Below, piece by piece: positions 15,029 through 23,232 of a stretch of DNA of 64,000 nt; the first letter of the stretch is position 1, and the number at the start of each line of letters is the position of its first letter. The notes below the pieces were generated by a model, which ran no database searches, was not told the DNA's origin, and was given only the letters and a program-made list of their open reading frames with translations. This DNA comes from a virus. Made by a program: the position numbers and the translations under genes. The stretch is from positions 1-64,000 of the IMG/VR virus record IMGVR_UViG_3300023202_000034, one strand, 5' to 3'.

Positions 15029-15213
15029 CAGCAGGTACCAAAGCGAGTAGGACGAACGTAGTCATAGGAGACTGCGTAATTGAGGTCGTCTGTCTCATGG
15101 GTCTCGTTGAAGTCTTCCAGTTCAACTCTCTCAAGATTGTTGATATGGAGGACTGCACCAGAATCATCAAGAATGGTGATGTGATAACGGAGTTCAGAAG
15201 TAGGATTTGCCAT
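15028..15213 (-). CDS. small early acidic protein
   Basis: A 61-aa protein from ATG 15213 (MANPTSELRYHITILDD), with GGAG 9 nt upstream. An upstream in-frame ATG at 15264 exists but lies next to the hairpin promoter and has no clear ribosome-binding site. It is acidic and beta-strand rich. It is unrecognised. Confidence 0.6.
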   Translation of the reverse strand: MANPTSELRYHITILDDSGAVLHINNLERVELEDFNETHETDDLNYAVSYDYVRPTRFGTC

Positions 15214-15268
15214 GGGATAGTTCTCCACTAGGTATTGGTTGAATGAGAGAAGGTTTCTCTCCATCCCA

Positions 15269-15283
15269 GTGGCCTTTGGCCAC
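15269..15283 (-). promoter_or_regulatory. candidate virion-RNAP early promoter hairpin 4
   Basis: The coding-sense sequence is GTGGCC-AAA-GGCCAC followed by TGGGATGGAGAG. The outer base pairs differ from copies 1 and 2 but covary (GC/GC to GT/AC), which supports a paired structure. It precedes the 15028-15213 gene. Confidence 0.65.
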
Positions 15284-15518
15284 AAGAGTATCGGTAATGT
15301 ATGGCCATGCTTCGCATGACCTACTCAGCCTATCGGCTTCGTATCGGTACGAGGATTGAGAGAGTTAAGGTATCGGAATTGGAAATGGGAGATGAGATCA
15401 ACAGACCAAGCAGTGTATTCACTCAGATTTCCCTCACTCTTATTCTCATAAGGATCTGACTCATCCCCTCTTGTGCAGGGTGATAGGTACTAACTCCCCT
15501 TGTGTCATGTCTGTAGTA

Positions 15519-15544
15519 AAAAACTAGACTCCCCGAAGGGAGTC
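15519..15544 (-). terminator. UUCG intrinsic terminator after 15550-15741 gene
   Basis: GACTCCC-TTCG-GGGAGTC (coding sense) is followed by TAGTTTTTTACT. It is a strong rho-independent terminator that makes the first early gene a separate unit. Confidence 0.85.
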
Positions 15545-15549
15545 AGAGG

Positions 15550-15741
15550 TTAGCTGTTAGTCATCTCAGCTAGGCGCTTGGCACGCTCGTCTTCGAGGTC
15601 TGTGATGTAGGCATCAGTGGACTTCTTGACGAACTTACCGGTGGACTCGAATGCCTCAGCATACTCAGCTGTACCATTGGCAACAGCTGTTACTGAACGG
15701 AAGAGTGCAAGTACGAAGGTCTTGGTAGCAGTGCGGATCAT
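15550..15741 (-). CDS. first early gene, small hypothetical protein
   Basis: A 63-aa protein, MIRTATKTFVLALFRSVTAV at the start, an amphipathic or weakly hydrophobic N-terminal helix followed by a charged helix (TDLEDERAKRLAEM). TAGGAG lies upstream. It is the minus-strand gene closest to the divergent region and sits behind promoter-like hairpin 5, so it is likely to be among the first genes expressed. Its function is unknown. Confidence 0.65.
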   Translation of the reverse strand: MIRTATKTFVLALFRSVTAVANGTAEYAEAFESTGKFVKKSTDAYITDLEDERAKRLAEMTNS

Positions 15742-15774
15742 GGTGATCTCCTATGATTAATTGATTCCACAACA

Positions 15775-15789
15775 GTGGCCTCTGGCCAT
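15775..15789 (-). promoter_or_regulatory. candidate virion-RNAP early promoter hairpin 5
   Basis: The coding-sense sequence is ATGGCC-AGA-GGCCAC followed by TGTTGTGGAATCAATTAATC. The downstream flank matches copy 1 over about 14 bases (TGTGG.ATCAATTAA). It is placed upstream of the first early gene. Confidence 0.65.
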
Positions 15790-15928
15790 AGAGAGTGGGG
15801 TAGGGTCACAGGAAACTCAGATGTACTAGATAGGGGGGGGTAGTTTGGATTTGTGTCCGCCAGGCGTCAGTAATACGGTCGTACCCATTTTATGTTTTTT
15901 CATCATAAGTCTGATCATTTTTTAACCA

Positions 15929-15940
15929 GTTCAATTTGAA
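15929..15940 (+). promoter_or_regulatory. GTTCAATT element in the divergent region
   Basis: GTTCAATTTGAA lies about 70 nt upstream of the first late gene. The 8-mer GTTCAATT recurs as an inverted pair (20931-20938 and 20972-20979) upstream of the portal gene. It may be a late promoter or activator site. The surrounding sequence is AT-rich, without a clear -35/-10 pair. Confidence 0.3.
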
Positions 15941-16007
15941 ATAAATATGCAATTCTCCCTGGTCTTTTATTTAATCAATCTCGTTACTTACTTATTACGA
16001 GGTTGTT

Positions 16008-16463
16008 ATGGATGGGTTGTTGAAATTAGCGCGGTTTGATCGACTGGATGAAGGAGTATTTGGGAAGTTAATCTTTCCTGATGGTTGGTGGTGTTATACC
16101 GTTGAACGCCCTTGGTTGGATAATAAACCAATGGTCTCTTGTATTCCTGATGGTGTTTACTTTCTTGGTTTGAGATATTCTCCTACAGTGCAGCGGATTA
16201 CCCGTGGCCGTTATAGCGAAGGATGGGAGATTCAAGATGTACCTGGTCGATCTTTTATTATGGTTCACCCCGCTAATTGGCCTACTGATCTTAATGGTTG
16301 CGTTGGTGTTGGTAAGGATTACACTGAGCTGCAAGGCAGGGATGGTAAGCTTCATAAGGCTGTTACAGAGAGTCAGTCAACGTTTGATGAAGTAATGCGC
16401 CGATTGGAAGAGCGTAGCTCCTGGGAATTGGATATTTATACGGAAGTGGTTGAGTATCCGTAA
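16008..16463 (+). CDS. DUF5675 family protein
   Basis: A 151-aa protein with the family pattern: CYTVERPWLDNKPMVSCIPDGVY near residues 29-52, then GRSFIMVHPANWPTDLNGCVGVG near 85-105. DUF5675 proteins are common in phages, often near packaging or lysis genes. The conserved Cys/His/Asp residues are suggestive of an enzyme, but the reaction is not established. ACGAGG precedes the ATG. It is the first gene of the rightward late block and is closed by a terminator. Confidence 0.8.
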   Translation: MDGLLKLARFDRLDEGVFGKLIFPDGWWCYTVERPWLDNKPMVSCIPDGVYFLGLRYSPTVQRITRGRYSEGWEIQDVPGRSFIMVHPANWPTDLNGCVGVGKDYTELQGRDGKLHKAVTESQSTFDEVMRRLEERSSWELDIYTEVVEYP

Positions 16464-16486
16464 GTGTGTTTATTGGTTTCTGTATG

Positions 16487-16511
16487 AGCCCCTTATTTAG
16501 GGGCTTTTTTA
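16487..16511 (+). terminator. intrinsic terminator after DUF5675 gene
   Basis: AGCCCC-TTATTTA-GGGGCT is followed by TTTTTATTTATG. It is a clear rho-independent terminator, so the terminase transcript downstream needs its own promoter or read-through. Confidence 0.85.
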
Positions 16512-16575
16512 TTTATGCAAACCAGATAAGAAATCAATATAGTCGGTGCATATTGTTTCTATTTGGAGCTGCATT

Positions 16576-17268
16576 GTGGATGCCTTAACCATTGATCAGT
16601 TTAAGCAGGCCCTTCCTGCAAATCTGAAGAAGTCGGTTAACCAAGAGTTGATCGATCAGATTAATACCAAGCTGAATAACCCTGATATGTATGAGACCTA
16701 CCGGGATAATCTCCTGGGGTATGTGCATGTGATGAAGGAGGGGAAGTTCAAGGTCTCCAGTTATATTGATGCGGTGAAGTACGTCAGTTTTAAGCTGATG
16801 GGTAAAACCAACATCGATGCATTCTCAGTTACTTTCCCCGACAAGATTGCCAAGTGGCAAGCCAACGGTGTGGCCAGTAAGGATATTGCCTCCTATGTCA
16901 CGGCGTACAACAAGTCGAAGCTGGTCAATCTGATCTATGAGCAGACCCTGACCCCTTTCTGGGTGTTGAACCAGGATATCTACCAACGGGCTATCAATAC
17001 ACAGTGTGAGCTGATGGAGCATGCACAGAGTGAATTGGTACGTACCCAGGCTGCGAATTCTCTGCTTACCCAGTTGAAGCCGCCCGAAACCCGGAAGGTT
17101 GAACTGGATATTGGTATGAAGGCCGATAGCTCCATTGATGCCCTACGTGCCGCTACCCAGGCCCTGGCTGAGCAACAACGGGAGATGATTCAGAACGGTG
17201 GCATGAATGCTCAGGAAGTGGCCCACAGCGGGATCTTGATTGAAGAAGGTGAGGTTGTAAATGAGTGA
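16576..17268 (+). CDS. terminase small subunit (N4 gp69 position)
   Basis: A 230-aa protein immediately upstream of, and overlapping by 8 nt, the large terminase. This is the usual position of the DNA-recognition subunit. I chose GTG 16576 because GGAG lies 7 nt before it. The in-frame ATG at 16546 has no ribosome-binding site. The sequence is helical and charged with a Gln-rich region near the C-terminus (ATQALAEQQREMIQNGG). Assignment is mainly by synteny with N4-like phages. Confidence 0.7.
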   Translation: MDALTIDQFKQALPANLKKSVNQELIDQINTKLNNPDMYETYRDNLLGYVHVMKEGKFKVSSYIDAVKYVSFKLMGKTNIDAFSVTFPDKIAKWQANGVASKDIASYVTAYNKSKLVNLIYEQTLTPFWVLNQDIYQRAINTQCELMEHAQSELVRTQAANSLLTQLKPPETRKVELDIGMKADSSIDALRAATQALAEQQREMIQNGGMNAQEVAHSGILIEEGEVVNE

Positions 17269-19876
17269 GGGCTTCGATCTCGCCCAGGCCTTGAAGGTTG
17301 AGGATTACCTCAATCGGGTGAATTACAGCGTACCGGCCAATTATGTGCCGTCCACTTTTGCACTGGAGTTCGTCAGCTTTATCAAGCTGGTAAACGGAGC
17401 GGATGGGGAAGAGAACAAGACCCCTCTGGTGCATTACTACATGCTGGATACCATGGTGTGTGGTAACCGACGAATTGCCAACCTGTGTCACCGGGGCATT
17501 GCGAAAACCACGGTCATGGGTGAATACCTGATTCTCTACATTGCCACCTATGGTTCTATTCCTGAGTTTGGGGAAGTGGATCTTGCGCTGTACGTGTCGG
17601 ACTCCATTGAGAACGGTGTGAAGAACATGCGCAAGAACTTGGAGTACCGTTGGGAGAACTCTGATTTTCTGCGTGAATACGTTCCCCATAAGCACTTCAC
17701 TGATATCCGGTGGGAGTTCAAGAACGCTGATGGCAAGCTGTTCATCGTCAAAGGGTACGGTGCCAAGGCCCTATCTCTCGATAGCGTGTTGTACACTGCT
17801 ACAGGTACAACAACGATAGGGGAGTGTCAGGTAGGTGATGAAATCTACGGTCCCGATGGGAAACTAACAACGATTACCCGCAAGAGTGAGGTTTTCGACA
17901 AGCCCATGTACCGCCTGACCTTGAGGGATGGTCGCTCTATCAAGGTGTCCGAAGACCATATCAACTCCGTGGTCATCAACACCAACCCCAATAACACAGT
18001 TCGACTGGAAGACGTTGACCTCACAACAAAGGAACTCCTGAACCAACCACTGGTTCATACGAAGAAAGGCAATACCCGGCATCGAGGCACGTCCAGCAAG
18101 AGCCTGGTATTTGTCCGCAACACAGCACCTTTGGTTTATCCCGTCAAAGATCTTCCTGTAGATCCGTACACGCTTGGGGTTATTCTTGGGGACGGACGAA
18201 TCCAGAAACCTTCCTGTTCAGTAGAACTAACCACGCACATAGACGATCTACCTACATACCAGCAAAACATTCCGTATGCGTTTGGCAAGGGACGCTTCGA
18301 CAAGCGCAACCCGAAAACATGGACACAGTCCATCCGTGGGCTTGGTTCTTCATTAAGGGCTTTGGGCTTGGGTGTACATGGTAACGACAAGTTCATCCCT
18401 GAAGAGTATTTTCAGGGGTCGGTTGAACAACGCCTGTCTTTGCTTCAAGGATTAATGGACACAGACGGTACAGTTTCTAAAACAGGTCGTACCTCATTCT
18501 GTAGTGTTTCACCTCAATTGCTTGCAGATACTGAACGGCTGGTCCGTTCGTTGGGCGGTACAGCACAACGGAGTAAGAAACCTTACTGTAGTGAGTTCTG
18601 GCTCAATGAGATGTTGTTCCGTTTACCTCGTAAACAAGATCGTCAACGGTTTGACCGTAAAGCCGATATGGTGGCCGTTGAGTCCATCAATCGTATTGCT
18701 GATGAACCTAGTCAGTGTATTGCGGTGGATAATGAGCAACGGCAGTTTCTAACCGATAACTACTTCCGTACGCACAACACCGGTGTACGGGGTGCCAAGG
18801 AATTGGGTAAACGGCCCCAGCTGGCCCTGCTTGATGACTTGATCTCAGATGAGGATGCCCGGTCAGCAACGGTCATTGCCGCGGTAGAGGATACCGTCTA
18901 CAAGGCGGTGGAATACGCCCTGCACCCGAAGAAGAACATGATGATTTGGTCGGGTACACCGTTTAACGCCCGGGACCCTCTGTATAAAGCTGTGGAGTCT
19001 GGTGCCTGGGCAGTCAATGTGTTCCCGGTTTGTGAAGCGTTTCCGTGTACCCGAGAAGAATTCCGGGGTTCCTGGCCAGACCGTTTCACCTATGACTATG
19101 TGAAGGAACAATACGAGAAGGCCCGCAAGCTGGGGAAAGTGGACACCTTCAACCAGGAATTGATGCTCCGGATTATGTCCGATGAAGATCGGGTAATTCT
19201 GGAACACGATATCCAGTGGTACCGGTTGCGTAATGTTCTGGATAACAAGCACCGTTTCAACTTCTACATCACCACCGACTTTGCCACGTCAGGTAAGCAG
19301 GGCGCGGATTTCTCGGTGATCAGCGTGTGGGCTTACAACAACAACGGGGATTGGTTGTACGTCGACGGTGTCTGTGCCCGCCAAACCATGGACAAGAATA
19401 TCAATGACCTGTTCCGTCTGGCTTCGATTTACCGACCCCAGTCTGTGGGTATTGAAGTCTCCGGTCAGCAGGCTGGTTTCATTCCCTGGATTCAGAATGA
19501 GATGTTGTCCCGGAACGTCTACTTCCCACTGGCCACGGAGGGCAATAAAGGGGCCCCCGGTATCCGTCCGTCAACCAACAAGATGGAACGGTTCAACATC
19601 ATGGTTCCGGTAATCAAGATGCATAAGCTGTTCTTCCCGGAGGAACTCAAAGCCAGCCCCATGTTGCTGGAAGCTATGGATGAAATCATGCTGGTTTCCC
19701 CGGGAGGGATGAAGTCTAAGCATGACGATTTCCTGGATACCATTTCCATGCTTGCAAATATGCCGGCCTGGCGCCCAACAGAGACTGGGGACCTGGTACA
19801 ACAGAGTTCAGACAGTCTGTGGGATCTGGACGACGTAGAAGAAGAGCACGATTCACTCAGTTCGTACATCGTTTGA
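17261..19876 (+). CDS. terL: terminase large subunit with an in-frame intein
   Basis: An 871-aa precursor. Residues 1-169 carry the ATPase domain start, including the Walker-A-like CHRGIAKTT near 78. Residues 170-506 are an intein. Residues 507-871 continue with TGVRG..., Walker B LALLDD, the motif III region MIWSGTPF and the RNase-H-like nuclease acidic residues TTDFATSGKQGADFS and the C-terminal HDDFLDT. Removal of the intein gives a 534-aa terminase, a normal length for N4 gp68 homologues, and joins KGYGAK to TGVRGAKELG. The enzyme packages and cuts the concatemeric genome. Confidence 0.93.
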   Translation: MSEGFDLAQALKVEDYLNRVNYSVPANYVPSTFALEFVSFIKLVNGADGEENKTPLVHYYMLDTMVCGNRRIANLCHRGIAKTTVMGEYLILYIATYGSIPEFGEVDLALYVSDSIENGVKNMRKNLEYRWENSDFLREYVPHKHFTDIRWEFKNADGKLFIVKGYGAKALSLDSVLYTATGTTTIGECQVGDEIYGPDGKLTTITRKSEVFDKPMYRLTLRDGRSIKVSEDHINSVVINTNPNNTVRLEDVDLTTKELLNQPLVHTKKGNTRHRGTSSKSLVFVRNTAPLVYPVKDLPVDPYTLGVILGDGRIQKPSCSVELTTHIDDLPTYQQNIPYAFGKGRFDKRNPKTWTQSIRGLGSSLRALGLGVHGNDKFIPEEYFQGSVEQRLSLLQGLMDTDGTVSKTGRTSFCSVSPQLLADTERLVRSLGGTAQRSKKPYCSEFWLNEMLFRLPRKQDRQRFDRKADMVAVESINRIADEPSQCIAVDNEQRQFLTDNYFRTHNTGVRGAKELGKRPQLALLDDLISDEDARSATVIAAVEDTVYKAVEYALHPKKNMMIWSGTPFNARDPLYKAVESGAWAVNVFPVCEAFPCTREEFRGSWPDRFTYDYVKEQYEKARKLGKVDTFNQELMLRIMSDEDRVILEHDIQWYRLRNVLDNKHRFNFYITTDFATSGKQGADFSVISVWAYNNNGDWLYVDGVCARQTMDKNINDLFRLASIYRPQSVGIEVSGQQAGFIPWIQNEMLSRNVYFPLATEGNKGAPGIRPSTNKMERFNIMVPVIKMHKLFFPEELKASPMLLEAMDEIMLVSPGGMKSKHDDFLDTISMLANMPAWRPTETGDLVQQSSDSLWDLDDVEEEHDSLSSYIV
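17768..18778 (+). mobile_element. TerL intein (337 aa) with LAGLIDADG endonuclease, class-3-like
   Basis: The intein is residues A170-N506 of the TerL precursor. It starts with ALSLDSVLYT, so residue 1 is Ala rather than Cys or Ser. It ends FRTHN with Thr as the +1 residue. Block B is KVSEDH. Two LAGLIDADG motifs, LGVILGDG and LLQGLMDTDG, mark a homing endonuclease. Block F is PSQCIAVDN, with Cys at F:4, and Thr precedes the terminal HN (G:5). This Cys/Thr pair and Ala1 are class 3 features, but the expected Trp at B:12 is Asn here. Confidence 0.88.
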
Positions 19877-19886
19877 GGACAAACCT

Positions 19887-20618
19887 ATGACGCTTCAAGA
19901 AATTTTCGATCAACTTGCCTACGGGGAACTGTCCCAACTGTACGTAAGCGGTGACTCAACCACGGAAGGAATGCGGGAAGCAGACAAACCTCGCATGATT
20001 GCCCACATTCAACTGGCTTTAACGGCGCTACATAAGCGGTTTCTGCTGAAAGAAGGGCACTTCACCATCCCACTGACTGCGGGGAAGAGCACTTACGTAC
20101 TCAAAAGCGCGTTTGCCCAGAGTAATACCGAGTCGGCAGAGCCTATCAAGTACATTGACGATACAGAACGCCCATTTAAGGACGATCTGCTGAAGGTAGA
20201 GCGGGTAATCGACAACTTTGGTAACGAACTGACCCTTAATAAGGTCGGAGATCCGCTGGCATTGCGTACTCCATCGTTTAATACCCTCGTTGTTCCTGAC
20301 TTCAAGGAGCTTCCGGAGGAAGCCAGACCATCCTCACTCAAAATTTACTACAGAGCGGACCATCCCAAGATCAATCCGATCATTGGTCAGTATGTGTCCT
20401 TTACAGAAGAGGTTGATCTACCTATTACGCACCTTGAACCATTGCTTTACTTCGTAGCCAGCCGGGTTATGAACCCTGTTGGTATCTCCGGTGAGTTTCA
20501 CGAGGGCAATAACTACGCAGCTAAGTATGAACAGGCCTGTCAGGTACTGGAAATGCAAGGCTTCGAGATTGATGACGGTGGGGAACGTACAAGGTTTGAA
20601 TCTAATGGGTGGTGTTAA
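19887..20618 (+). CDS. head-tail adaptor-like virion protein
   Basis: A 243-aa protein between terminase and portal. The N-terminal helical segment (TLQEIFDQLAYGELSQLY), the central beta-rich region (KIYYRADHP) and a helix near the C-terminus (FVASRVMNPVGISGE) are consistent with a podophage head-to-tail adaptor that binds below the portal. Assignment rests on position and general composition, not on a diagnostic motif. A terminator follows. Confidence 0.55.
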   Translation: MTLQEIFDQLAYGELSQLYVSGDSTTEGMREADKPRMIAHIQLALTALHKRFLLKEGHFTIPLTAGKSTYVLKSAFAQSNTESAEPIKYIDDTERPFKDDLLKVERVIDNFGNELTLNKVGDPLALRTPSFNTLVVPDFKELPEEARPSSLKIYYRADHPKINPIIGQYVSFTEEVDLPITHLEPLLYFVASRVMNPVGISGEFHEGNNYAAKYEQACQVLEMQGFEIDDGGERTRFESNGWC

Positions 20619-20624
20619 ATAAAA

Positions 20625-20648
20625 GAGGGGGCGAAAGCCCCCTTATTA
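20625..20648. terminator. bidirectional terminator between 19887 gene and minus-strand orphan
   Basis: GGGGGC-GAAA-GCCCCC is followed by TTATTAG on the plus strand, and by TCTTTTATTTA on the minus strand. It can end both convergent transcripts. Confidence 0.75.
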
Positions 20649-20649
20649 G

Positions 20650-20892
20650 TTAGTCGTGTACAAAGTGCCTTTCACGGAATACCGCATCACGACAATGGTA
20701 GATATCCTTTTCATCCAGGTACACCACATAATCCCCTGGGAAGATCGTTTCATACGCTTTGAATACGTACTCTTTCCCCTCAATGAAAATGGCGTAAGTG
20801 CATTCACCCAGATCCTGAATATCATCGCCTGCTTTAACCCGATAAGCCGTGCGGATAACTGGTTTGCTTTCGTACTCTTTAAACCCTTCCAT
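20650..20892 (-). CDS. minus-strand orphan small protein within the late block
   Basis: An 80-aa protein, MEGFKEYESKPVIRTAYRV at the start, then PGDYVVYLDEKDIYHC. The SKPVxRxAY opening and the 'PGDxVVxL' segment are typical of a family of small proteins of unknown function found in many phages. It is the only leftward gene between 16008 and 42911. It shares the terminator at 20625 and has a separate upstream region, like a moron acquired independently. Confidence 0.7.
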   Translation of the reverse strand: MEGFKEYESKPVIRTAYRVKAGDDIQDLGECTYAIFIEGKEYVFKAYETIFPGDYVVYLDEKDIYHCRDAVFRERHFVHD

Positions 20893-20930
20893 ATATAGTC
20901 CTTGGTTTGTGACTGTTATTCATTTGTGCA

Positions 20931-20979
20931 GTTCAATTTTTATTTCATTACTATGGATTGCAATTGAACACTGCCCGGG
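20931..20979. promoter_or_regulatory. GTTCAATT inverted repeat in the orphan/portal divergent region
   Basis: GTTCAATT (20931-20938) and AATTGAAC (20972-20979) form a perfect 8-bp inverted repeat with a 33-nt AT-rich spacer, placed symmetrically between the divergent start codons at 20892 and 20985. The right arm is very close to the portal start. It is a candidate operator or late-promoter element. The 8-mer is shared with 15929. Confidence 0.4.
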
Positions 20980-20984
20980 AATAA

Positions 20985-23162
20985 ATGTCTATGAATAACG
21001 AGACTACTATTACAGAGAACGATCTCGGAGATATTGAAGTTGAATGGAGTAATCCGCCAACTTTGATGGATCTAAAGAATGATTTGGAAGAAGCAACGCC
21101 ATATCACAGTGGACAAGTCCAACAAATAGATCACTGGTTGGACAACCTTAATGTAAAAGGCAAAGCCAAACCAAAATCAAAGAAAGGACGATCGGAAGTT
21201 CAGCCGCAACTTATCCGTAAACAGGCTGAGTGGCGATACGCGGCACTGTCTGAACCTTTCCTGAGTACCGATGACCTGTTTGAAGTGGCTCCCCGCACCT
21301 GGGAAGACACCTTGGCGGCAAAACAGAACAGCCTGGTCCTGAACCACCAGTTTAATGTCCGGATCAACAAGCAGAAGTTCATTGATGACTACGTTCGCAC
21401 CGGCGTTGACGAAGGAACCATCATTGTCCGGACGGGTTGGCAGTACGAAGAAGAGACCTACGAGGAAGAAGAACCGGTTGTTGCACTGGTTCCCAACCCT
21501 GGTATGGGTCAGCTCTTTGAAGAACTCAATGTTCTCAGGCAAACCAATCCCAATGAATACTTCACCATGGTTCCGGATGAGCTTCAGCGTGCGCACGAAG
21601 CCTACCTGGAAGAAGGGGTTGCTTACGAGCCACAGCTAACGGGTGAATCCGAGACCGTGGAACGTACCCGGGTGGTCAAGAACTGCCCGACTCTGGAAGT
21701 GGTGGACTATCACAACGCCTACATGGACCCCACCGCGCAAGGCGATGTTTCCAAGTCGAGTTTCTTTGTGTACAGCTTTGAATCGTCCAAGTCTCAACTT
21801 GAGAAAGACGGTCGCTATTTCAACTTGGACAAAATTAACCTTGAAGCCAATACGGTTGTCGGAGATCCGGACCATGCAGCGAGCACTGATGCGAGCAATT
21901 TCAATTTTAGGGACGCGCCCCGTAAAAAGTTTGTCGTTTATGAGTACTGGGGATTTTGGGATATTGATGGTACTGGTGTTGTTAAGCCTATTGTAGCCAG
22001 TTGGGTCGGTAACACTCTGATCCGCCTTGAAGAGAACCCTTACCCAGATAAACAGATTCCCTTTGTTGTTGTGCCCTACTTGCCGGTTCGTAAACAGAAC
22101 TACGGTGAGCCTGACGGTGCGTTGTTGGAAGACAACCAGAAGATCATTGGTGCCGTGACCCGAGGCATGATCGACATTCTCGGTCGCAGTGCCAACGGTC
22201 AGACCGGTATGCGCAAGGATATGCTGGACAGCACCAACAAGCGCAAGTTCGACCGGGGTGACGATTACGAGTTCAACCAGCACGTCGACCCACGGCAGGG
22301 CGTGCACATGCACACCTTCACCGAGATCCCTCAATCTGCCCAGTTCATGTTGCTGCAACAGAACCAGGAAGCGGAATCACTGACCGGTGTGAAAGCCTTC
22401 TCCAGTGGTATCTCAGGGGAAGCCCTGGGTGAGGTAGCTGCTGGTGTACGCGGTGCACTGGACGCAGCCTCCAAGCGAGAGCTTGGCATTCTCCGACGTC
22501 TGGCCAACGGCATGGTAGAGATCGGTAAGAAGATCGTCTCCATGAACGCTGTGTTTCTCTCTGAAGAAGAAGTGGTCCGGGTAACCAACGACCAGTTCGT
22601 TAAAGTCCGCAGAGAAGAACTATCCGGTGAGTTCGATCTGAAGCTGACTATCTCTACAGCAGAAGAAGACGAGAAGAAAGCACAAGAGTTGGCTTTCATG
22701 ATGCAAACCATGGGTCCAAATGTGGACTTTGGCATCATGAAACAAATGATGGGTAAGATATTCCGTCTTCGCAAAATGCCAGACCTGGCTAAACAGGTTG
22801 AAGAATACGAACCACAACCTGACCCCATGCAACAGCAAATACAACAGTTGGAAATGTTAAAACTCCAAGCTGAGATTGCTGAAATAAATGCAAATGCTGC
22901 AACAAAAGAAACCCAGGCAATACTTAATCAAGCCAAGTCTATTACTGAGCAGGCTAAAGCGCAGAATCTGGGCGCTGATACCGATCAGAAGTCATTGGAT
23001 TTCGTTGAGCAAGAGTCTGGTGTTAAACAAGAACGTGAGTTGCAGAAGCAAGGCGAACAAGCTCGCGCTAATATGCAATTAAAGGCGTTCGACCATAAGT
23101 TAAAACGTGAAGACGAAGTAAATAAGTCTTTTCTACAAAATTATTTGCAAAGTAATCCGTAA
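20985..23162 (+). CDS. portal protein (N4 gp59-like)
   Basis: A 725-aa portal protein, the dodecameric channel for DNA packaging and ejection. Size and position fit N4 gp59 (about 760 aa). The central region DGALLEDNQKIIGAVTRGMID and the SGISGEALGEVAAGVRGALDAASKR segment are characteristic of podophage portals. The C-terminal 100 residues are Gln/Glu-rich coiled coil (QQQIQQLEML), as in barrel-forming portals. GGGA lies 4 nt before the ATG. A second ATG two codons downstream is an equally possible start. Confidence 0.88.
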   Translation: MSMNNETTITENDLGDIEVEWSNPPTLMDLKNDLEEATPYHSGQVQQIDHWLDNLNVKGKAKPKSKKGRSEVQPQLIRKQAEWRYAALSEPFLSTDDLFEVAPRTWEDTLAAKQNSLVLNHQFNVRINKQKFIDDYVRTGVDEGTIIVRTGWQYEEETYEEEEPVVALVPNPGMGQLFEELNVLRQTNPNEYFTMVPDELQRAHEAYLEEGVAYEPQLTGESETVERTRVVKNCPTLEVVDYHNAYMDPTAQGDVSKSSFFVYSFESSKSQLEKDGRYFNLDKINLEANTVVGDPDHAASTDASNFNFRDAPRKKFVVYEYWGFWDIDGTGVVKPIVASWVGNTLIRLEENPYPDKQIPFVVVPYLPVRKQNYGEPDGALLEDNQKIIGAVTRGMIDILGRSANGQTGMRKDMLDSTNKRKFDRGDDYEFNQHVDPRQGVHMHTFTEIPQSAQFMLLQQNQEAESLTGVKAFSSGISGEALGEVAAGVRGALDAASKRELGILRRLANGMVEIGKKIVSMNAVFLSEEEVVRVTNDQFVKVRREELSGEFDLKLTISTAEEDEKKAQELAFMMQTMGPNVDFGIMKQMMGKIFRLRKMPDLAKQVEEYEPQPDPMQQQIQQLEMLKLQAEIAEINANAATKETQAILNQAKSITEQAKAQNLGADTDQKSLDFVEQESGVKQERELQKQGEQARANMQLKAFDHKLKREDEVNKSFLQNYLQSNP

Positions 23163-23184
23163 AACCGTTTTATATACGTTTAAA

Positions 23185-23208
23185 GCCCACGTATGTGGGC
23201 CCTTTAAT
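23185..23208 (+). terminator. weak terminator after the portal gene
   Basis: GCCCAC-GTAT-GTGGGC is followed by CCTTTAATTAAAT. The U-tract is short, so partial read-through into the capsid genes is likely. Confidence 0.6.
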
Positions 23209-23232
23209 TAAATAACCAACGCGGAAGTACTT

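Larger units (their letters stand above)
15214..15549. other. 336-nt early intergenic region
   Basis: There is no convincing gene here. It holds, from right to left on the minus strand, the UUCG terminator (15519-15544), about 150 nt without a recognisable element, a 5-bp triloop hairpin CATGC-GAA-GCATG (15306-15318) and the promoter-like hairpin at 15269-15283. Only frames of 15 codons or fewer are seen on the minus strand. Confidence 0.5.

Noticed and set aside
16546-16575. ATG 16546 as start of the small terminase
   Set aside because: No Shine-Dalgarno precedes it, whereas GTG 16576 has GGAG at 7 nt spacing.
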